Source: a virus
Virus record (IMG/VR): IMGVR_UViG_3300032278_000084
Location: 1-29,210 of that record
Direction: 5' to 3' (one strand)
DNA: 29,210 nucleotides
Both the position numbers and the translations under genes were made by a program. The notes beneath the pieces were generated by a model. It saw only the letters and a program-made list of their open reading frames with translations. It did not search any database and was not told the origin of the DNA. The stretch's first letter is position 1, and each line of letters starts with the position of its first letter. Shown piece after piece: positions 26,799-29,210 of the stretch.

Positions 26799-27035
26799 AT
26801 GGCTACCGCCCCCAAGTCCCTAGGCAAACTGCCCGAAGCCATGGTACCTGGTTTCTATACCCTAGATGGCAAAGATGTTGCCGTGGTTATAGTTCCGGTT
26901 GACCACACCACCATCAAGCCGCCCACCGATAAGGGCAACGTGACTGTCGGGCACTACCGAGAGGATTTATCTGGTACCGATGGCAAGGTCTACACCTTCT
27001 CTGGCATGTGCTACCGCCATGACCGCAAAAAGTAG
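26799..27035 (+). CDS. Small conserved protein, paralogue B
   Basis: A 78-residue near twin of the product of 25606, with five substitutions over the last 70 residues. It is encoded with many C/G-ending codons (GCC, CCC, ACC, GGC), unlike paralogue A. The shared start context AACGTTATGGCTA and homologous promoter show duplication of the whole unit. No family is recognised. The coding difference points to an old duplication or exchange with a relative. Confidence 0.65.
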   Translation: MATAPKSLGKLPEAMVPGFYTLDGKDVAVVIVPVDHTTIKPPTDKGNVTVGHYREDLSGTDGKVYTFSGMCYRHDRKK

Positions 27036-27043
27036 GTAGCCCG

Positions 27044-27117
27044 TAGGGGCGGGGTTGACAAAATCCCGCCCCTATGTTATAATAAAGAGGGAACCTACAA
27101 CCTGTGAAATTTCCCTC
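27044..27117 (+). promoter_or_regulatory. Fused terminator/promoter, perfect consensus, plus 5' hairpin
   Basis: TAGGGGCGGG (27044-27053) and CCCGCCCCTA (27065-27074) pair over an 11-nt loop that contains TTGACA (27055-27060); TATAAT is at 27078-27083 with a 17-bp spacer, a perfect consensus promoter. The stem starts 9 nt after the stop. GAGGGAA (27087-27093) and TTCCCTC (27111-27117) form a hairpin at the predicted transcript start. Confidence 0.8.
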
Positions 27118-27262
27118 CACCAGGGATATATCCCCCTCCCCCCTGCGACCCCCTTACGGGAACATTGCTGGGAACATGCTGGGAACATAGGGGTAGACCC
27201 CCCCACCACCATACCCCTACAATGGCCCTGAGAGCCACGTACAGCGGTCTTACTTGGGCGGG
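27087..27262 (+). ncRNA. Candidate non-coding transcript
   Basis: The perfect-consensus promoter at 27055 leads into about 175 nt with no credible gene (the longest frame is a 14-codon ATG frame). It holds a 5' hairpin, repeat copy 3, a tandem GCTGGGAACAT (27167-27188) and a TAGGGGTA/TACCCCTA inverted repeat. It is similar in content to 25956-26078, suggesting a second member of the same RNA or regulatory class. Confidence 0.4.
27124..27155 (+). repeat. Bipartite 32-bp repeat, copy 3
   Basis: Same blocks with variable bases CCTGCGA, followed by a 22-nt stretch resembling the one after copy 2. Confidence 0.85.
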
Positions 27263-27312
27263 TTGACAATAGTCTATCCAGAGCATACAATGGTGTAGCA
27301 GTCAAGAGACTG
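27263..27312 (+). promoter_or_regulatory. Promoter with 5'-terminal hairpin
   Basis: TTGACA (27263-27268), 17 bp, TACAAT (27286-27291). CAGTC (27299-27303), loop AAGA, GACTG (27308-27312) sits at the predicted 5' end (start near 27298). It drives the gene at 27335. Confidence 0.8.
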
Positions 27313-27334
27313 ACATTACATCAAGGGGTACAGT

Positions 27335-27532
27335 ATGTTGGGAGCCAGCTACAAGACAAAGAAAGCCTGTCGGGAGTCTATTGGACAGGAACCACGGTTT
27401 GTGGAAACATCCATGTTTGGTCTGGAATTCACTGGTGACGGGAAGTACACTGTAGTCGGGCCATCGCCTACTCTACGTAAATGGTTTGCCCAAGTAACCA
27501 TACTCAATGGGGTAATCACTAAAGTAACCTAG
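27335..27532 (+). CDS. Hypothetical small basic protein (65 aa)
   Basis: Starts after AAGGGG on its own promoter; a fused terminator/promoter follows 9 nt after the stop. It begins MLGASYKTKKACRESIGQEP and then appears beta-rich (FTGDGKYTVVGPSPTLRKWF). No family is recognised. Confidence 0.6.
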   Translation: MLGASYKTKKACRESIGQEPRFVETSMFGLEFTGDGKYTVVGPSPTLRKWFAQVTILNGVITKVT

Positions 27533-27540
27533 ATTGAGCC

Positions 27541-27609
27541 TAGCCTACCTATAGGTTGACAACAGTTTATAGGTAGGCTATACTTTAGTTGCAGTCGAGA
27601 AAGCGGCTG
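27541..27609 (+). promoter_or_regulatory. Fused terminator/promoter (13-bp stem) plus 5' hairpin
   Basis: TAGCCTACCTATA (27541-27553) pairs perfectly with TATAGGTAGGCTA (27568-27580); the loop holds TTGACA (27556-27561). The -10 TATACT (27579-27584) overlaps the 3' arm, 17-bp spacer. CAGTC (27592-27596) and GGCTG (27605-27609) make the 5' hairpin. The stem starts 9 nt after the stop at 27532. Confidence 0.8.
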
Positions 27610-27632
27610 ACATTACATCGGGGGTAACCACA

Positions 27633-27944
27633 ATGTCTGACAAACTAAATCTAGAGGATAAACTGAACCAACACGATTCTAATCACTTTGATGAATTGGT
27701 AGAGTTAAACGTCTGGTCGTATAAAGATTTAGAATACGTTAGCAAGCGGCACAAGTTCCAACCTAACAAAATTAATCGTATTGCATATCTAGTCGGTGAA
27801 TTCTATATTGAGACTAGCAAGGGCAAAGTTTGTTTCCGCTGTGACAATAATCTATACGCTGAAAACGTTGACCATTCCCAAGGTCAATTCCATCATAAAA
27901 AGTGCCCCAAGGATTCTAACAATAAAATCTACAATATAGTGTAG
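27633..27944 (+). CDS. Hypothetical CxxC...HxxC protein (103 aa)
   Basis: Helical N-terminal half (LELVELNVW-type packing), then CFRC at residues 67-70 and HHKKC around 87-91, a likely zinc site. It has its own promoter and a Shine-Dalgarno-like GGGGG, and a 12-bp terminator/promoter hairpin follows 11 nt after the stop. No family is recognised. Confidence 0.55.
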   Translation: MSDKLNLEDKLNQHDSNHFDELVELNVWSYKDLEYVSKRHKFQPNKINRIAYLVGEFYIETSKGKVCFRCDNNLYAENVDHSQGQFHHKKCPKDSNNKIYNIV

Positions 27945-27954
27945 GGTGGTAGTG

Positions 27955-27993
27955 CTAGGGTGGTTGACACTTTCAACCACCCTAGGTTATAAT
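27955..27993 (+). promoter_or_regulatory. Fused terminator/promoter (12-bp stem)
   Basis: CTAGGGTGGTTG (27955-27966) and CAACCACCCTAG (27974-27985) pair perfectly over a 7-nt loop; the -35 TTGACA (27964-27969) overlaps the stem and loop, and TATAAT is at 27988-27993 (18-bp spacer). It drives the small gene at 28038. Confidence 0.8.
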
Positions 27994-28037
27994 AATGGTG
28001 TCGGGGGTAAACAAAATTTAGTTTCAAGAGGTAAAAC

Positions 28038-28145
28038 ATGATAGACGGTATGGTAATTAGGGTAGTATGCAAGGTCAAGGATTTATCCATCGAAATTGAA
28101 AAAGCGTGGTTTCAGGCCGTAGCTCAAAAATATCCTCAAGGCTAG
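28038..28145 (+). CDS. Micro-protein (35 aa)
   Basis: ATG at 28038 after AAGAGG, stop TAG at 28143-28145. The sequence MIDGMVIRVVCKVKDLSIEI continues as an amphipathic helix (EKAWFQAVAQKYPQG). It has its own consensus promoter and a strong terminator-like hairpin, so it is very likely expressed in spite of its size. Confidence 0.6.
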   Translation: MIDGMVIRVVCKVKDLSIEIEKAWFQAVAQKYPQG

Positions 28146-28151
28146 TTTCCC

Positions 28152-28186
28152 GTCAAGGCTGTGGTTTACCCCCCCACAGTCTTGAC
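28152..28186 (+). terminator. Hairpin after the 35-aa gene
   Basis: GTCAAGGCTGTGG (28152-28164) pairs with CCACAGTCTTGAC (28174-28186), 13 pairs including one G-U, starting 6 nt after the stop. No T-run follows. Confidence 0.7.
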
Positions 28187-28194
28187 TCCATCTA

Positions 28195-28226
28195 GGATAT
28201 ATCCCCCTCCCCCACCACGCCCCCTT
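28195..28226 (+). repeat. Bipartite 32-bp repeat, copy 4
   Basis: Same blocks with variable bases CACCACG. It lies between the hairpin at 28152 and the promoter at 28242. Confidence 0.85.
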
Positions 28227-28230
28227 ATGC

Positions 28231-28290
28231 CCCCCATATGGTTGACATATATATTCCTATAGGTTAGTATTTTTATATCAAATATGGGGG
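28231..28290 (+). promoter_or_regulatory. Promoter enclosed by an inverted repeat that includes the ribosome-binding site
   Basis: TTGACA (28242-28247), 17 bp, TAGTAT (28265-28270). CCCCCATAT (28231-28239) and ATATGGGGG (28282-28290) flank it; the right arm contains the GGGGG Shine-Dalgarno of the gene at 28296. Only read-through transcripts would contain both arms and hide the site. Confidence 0.65.
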
Positions 28291-28295
28291 TTGAT

Positions 28296-28370
28296 ATGAA
28301 ACACTTGTTTTGGATTCTAGTTGTAGTTTCTGCTATAGTTTTGGCCCGTGGTTTACATTTTCTAGTTTAG
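28296..28370 (+). CDS. 24-residue membrane peptide
   Basis: ATG at 28296, TAG at 28368-28370. MKHLFWILVVVSAIVLARGL then HFLV is a single transmembrane helix with a positively charged N-terminus. It has its own promoter and ribosome-binding site. The next promoter starts 2 nt after its stop. Confidence 0.6.
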   Translation: MKHLFWILVVVSAIVLARGLHFLV

Positions 28371-28371
28371 G

Positions 28372-28425
28372 TTGACGATAGTTTAGATATCCTATATACT
28401 GTAGGTACAGTCTCAAGAGAGGCTG
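28372..28425 (+). promoter_or_regulatory. Promoter with 5'-terminal hairpin
   Basis: TTGACG (28372-28377), 17 bp, TATACT (28395-28400). CAGTCTC (28408-28414), loop AAGA, GAGGCTG (28419-28425) makes a 7-bp stem at the predicted 5' end. It drives the gene at 28447. Confidence 0.8.
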
Positions 28426-28446
28426 AAATTTGAGGGGGTTTACCTA

Positions 28447-28785
28447 ATGGCTGAACACAATATCAATCTAAACTGTGCAGTTTGCGATAGGGTACAATCC
28501 ATAAACTGGGGTATGGGCGGTTTCCTGCTAGTTCCAGGCTCAGGCGATGAATTAGTTACGCAAGTAATTTGCCAACCCTGCGCCCCTGGCAAATACGCCC
28601 AGTCTTTAATGGCTGCAAATAGAAAATGGAATGGCGGCACTAGTGAGACTTGGCAAGCTATTAAAGACAGTCTGCCCCCTAACCTATATCCGGTAGTCTT
28701 ACACGATAGATTTGATTCTGTTGGTATCTTCAAAAAGTCTCCAGGCGTATTTGGTACGCCCCCTGAACCGCCCCATTACTACTAA
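28447..28785 (+). CDS. Hypothetical zinc-ribbon-like protein (112 aa)
   Basis: CAVC (residues 10-13) and CQPC (42-45) form a zinc-ribbon pair with a Gly-rich turn between (GMGGFLLVPGSGDE). The C-terminal half is helical and then Pro-rich (PPNLYPVVLHDRFDSVGIFK). It has its own promoter, 5' hairpin and terminator/promoter. No family is recognised. Confidence 0.6.
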   Translation: MAEHNINLNCAVCDRVQSINWGMGGFLLVPGSGDELVTQVICQPCAPGKYAQSLMAANRKWNGGTSETWQAIKDSLPPNLYPVVLHDRFDSVGIFKKSPGVFGTPPEPPHYY

Positions 28786-28792
28786 AATCCAC

Positions 28793-28855
28793 TGGGGCGG
28801 GTTGACAAAACCCGCCCCATACCCTATACTAAAGGTGTCTTAAGAAATAACTTAA
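28793..28855 (+). promoter_or_regulatory. Fused terminator/promoter plus 5' hairpin
   Basis: TGGGGCGGG (28793-28801) and CCCGCCCCA (28811-28819) form a 9-bp stem whose 9-nt loop is TTGACAAAA, i.e. the -35 (28802-28807). TATACT is at 28825-28830 (17-bp spacer). TTAAG/CTTAA (28840-28855) is a leader hairpin. The stem starts 8 nt after the stop at 28785. Confidence 0.8.
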
Positions 28856-28868
28856 AGGGGTACACGAT

Positions 28869-29168
28869 ATGAAAAAGATTCTAGCCACTCTAGTAGCCAC
28901 CGCCACTCTAGCCATAGTAGCCACGGTAGGCACGGTTTCAGCCAATGACGATATTAACTGGACTTTCATTCCAGCAACTGAAGTTTCAGTTATTGACAAC
29001 GTAGACTTCCTATACACTGATAATGGTATCTGCTGGGGCTTGACCTACAATGGTGGCGAGTGGATAGTCGAAACTATCACTGGAGAATACAATACAATTT
29101 ACAGTATGACTCCTGGCATAGTCAACGGGTACTTGGAAGTTACGCCTAAAATCGGTTGTGATAAATAA
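28869..29168 (+). CDS. Secreted protein with Sec signal peptide
   Basis: A 99-residue protein starting after AAAGGGG. Residues 1-25 are a textbook signal peptide: MKK, a hydrophobic Ala/Val/Leu core, and VSA before the likely cleavage site. The mature part (about 74 residues) is acidic and beta-rich with two Cys (GICWGL and IGCDK) that could form a disulphide. It would act outside the inner membrane, for example in blocking superinfection or modifying the envelope. No family is recognised. It has a dedicated strong promoter. Confidence 0.7.
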   Translation: MKKILATLVATATLAIVATVGTVSANDDINWTFIPATEVSVIDNVDFLYTDNGICWGLTYNGGEWIVETITGEYNTIYSMTPGIVNGYLEVTPKIGCDK

Positions 29169-29192
29169 GTAGTTAATAAGTTTGGGGGTAGG

Positions 29193-29210
29193 TTGACGAA
29201 AGTTAGCCTA
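29193..29210 (+). promoter_or_regulatory. Promoter cut by the window end
   Basis: TTGACG (29193-29198) with GG before it; the -10 lies beyond the window. TAGG (29189-29192) and CCTA (29207-29210) suggest the same -35-in-loop hairpin. Confidence 0.5.

Noticed and set aside
27072-27305. Minus-strand frames over the gap 27036-27334
   Set aside because: They run antisense through hairpins, repeat and promoter, with low-complexity Gly-rich products and no start signals.
25884-28226. CRISPR-like or miniature-transposon interpretation of the bipartite repeats
   Set aside because: Copies are 73 to about 1,170 bp apart at irregular distances, with genes between, no unique uniform spacers, no terminal inverted repeats or target duplications.

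Overview
This window is part of a tailed double-stranded DNA phage or prophage genome (Caudoviricetes-like). The evidence is an HK97-fold major capsid protein, a scaffold-like acidic protein, an HK97-gp10-like neck/tail protein, an S78/XkdF-like prohead protease, a phage-type tRNA-Leu and a long run of very small, tightly overlapping genes, all on the plus strand. The host cannot be named. Shine-Dalgarno sites are strong, promoters are of the TTGACA/TATAAT type and one gene carries an ordinary Sec signal peptide, so the host is a bacterium with sigma-70-like transcription. No terminase, portal, polymerase, integrase or repressor is recognisable, so this is only a section of the genome.

Layout. 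Positions 1-6.4 kb hold the end of a metallophosphoesterase, a gp10-like protein, the scaffold-like protein, the major capsid protein, a membrane protein, a carbohydrate-binding-module-like virion protein and the prohead protease. From 6.5 to 9.8 kb come small membrane and coiled-coil proteins, a cysteine-rich metallothionein-like protein, a MOA-lectin-like cysteine peptidase and a trypsin-like serine protease. From 9.8 to 25.5 kb lies an accessory region of about 45 small genes, many with paired CxxC zinc-binding motifs. Recognisable members are a DUF1599 protein, a Mom-like DNA-modification GNAT protein, a DUF932 protein, an SH3-barrel protein, a DUF7178-like protein and a C2H2 finger. tRNA-Leu(TAA), a tRNA-like element and two candidate structured RNAs also lie here. 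From 25.5 to 29.2 kb nearly every small gene has its own promoter and base composition shifts toward G+C.

The most unusual content is regulatory. From about 10 kb rightward there are 26 sites with the core GGTTGAC(A/G); 25 have a -10-like hexamer 17-18 bp downstream and the last is cut by the window end. All point right. In five cases the -35 box is the loop of a strong hairpin that starts 8-11 nt after the preceding stop codon, giving fused terminator/promoter elements. In five cases the predicted transcript starts with a small CAGTC/GACTG-type stem-loop, and compensatory base changes are seen between two duplicated units. Four copies of a 32-bp bipartite repeat (GGATATATCCCCCTCCCC, exactly 7 variable bases, CCCCCTT) occupy the gene-free gaps, two of them inside promoter-driven transcripts that encode no protein. 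A separate 124-nt RNA candidate at 15606-15729 is closed by a 22-position stem and starts at the predicted start point of a near-consensus promoter.

How it may work together (inference): the left part looks like a late virion/lysis operon with few promoters, while the right part looks like host-takeover or early genes, each on a short individually promoted and terminated transcript.
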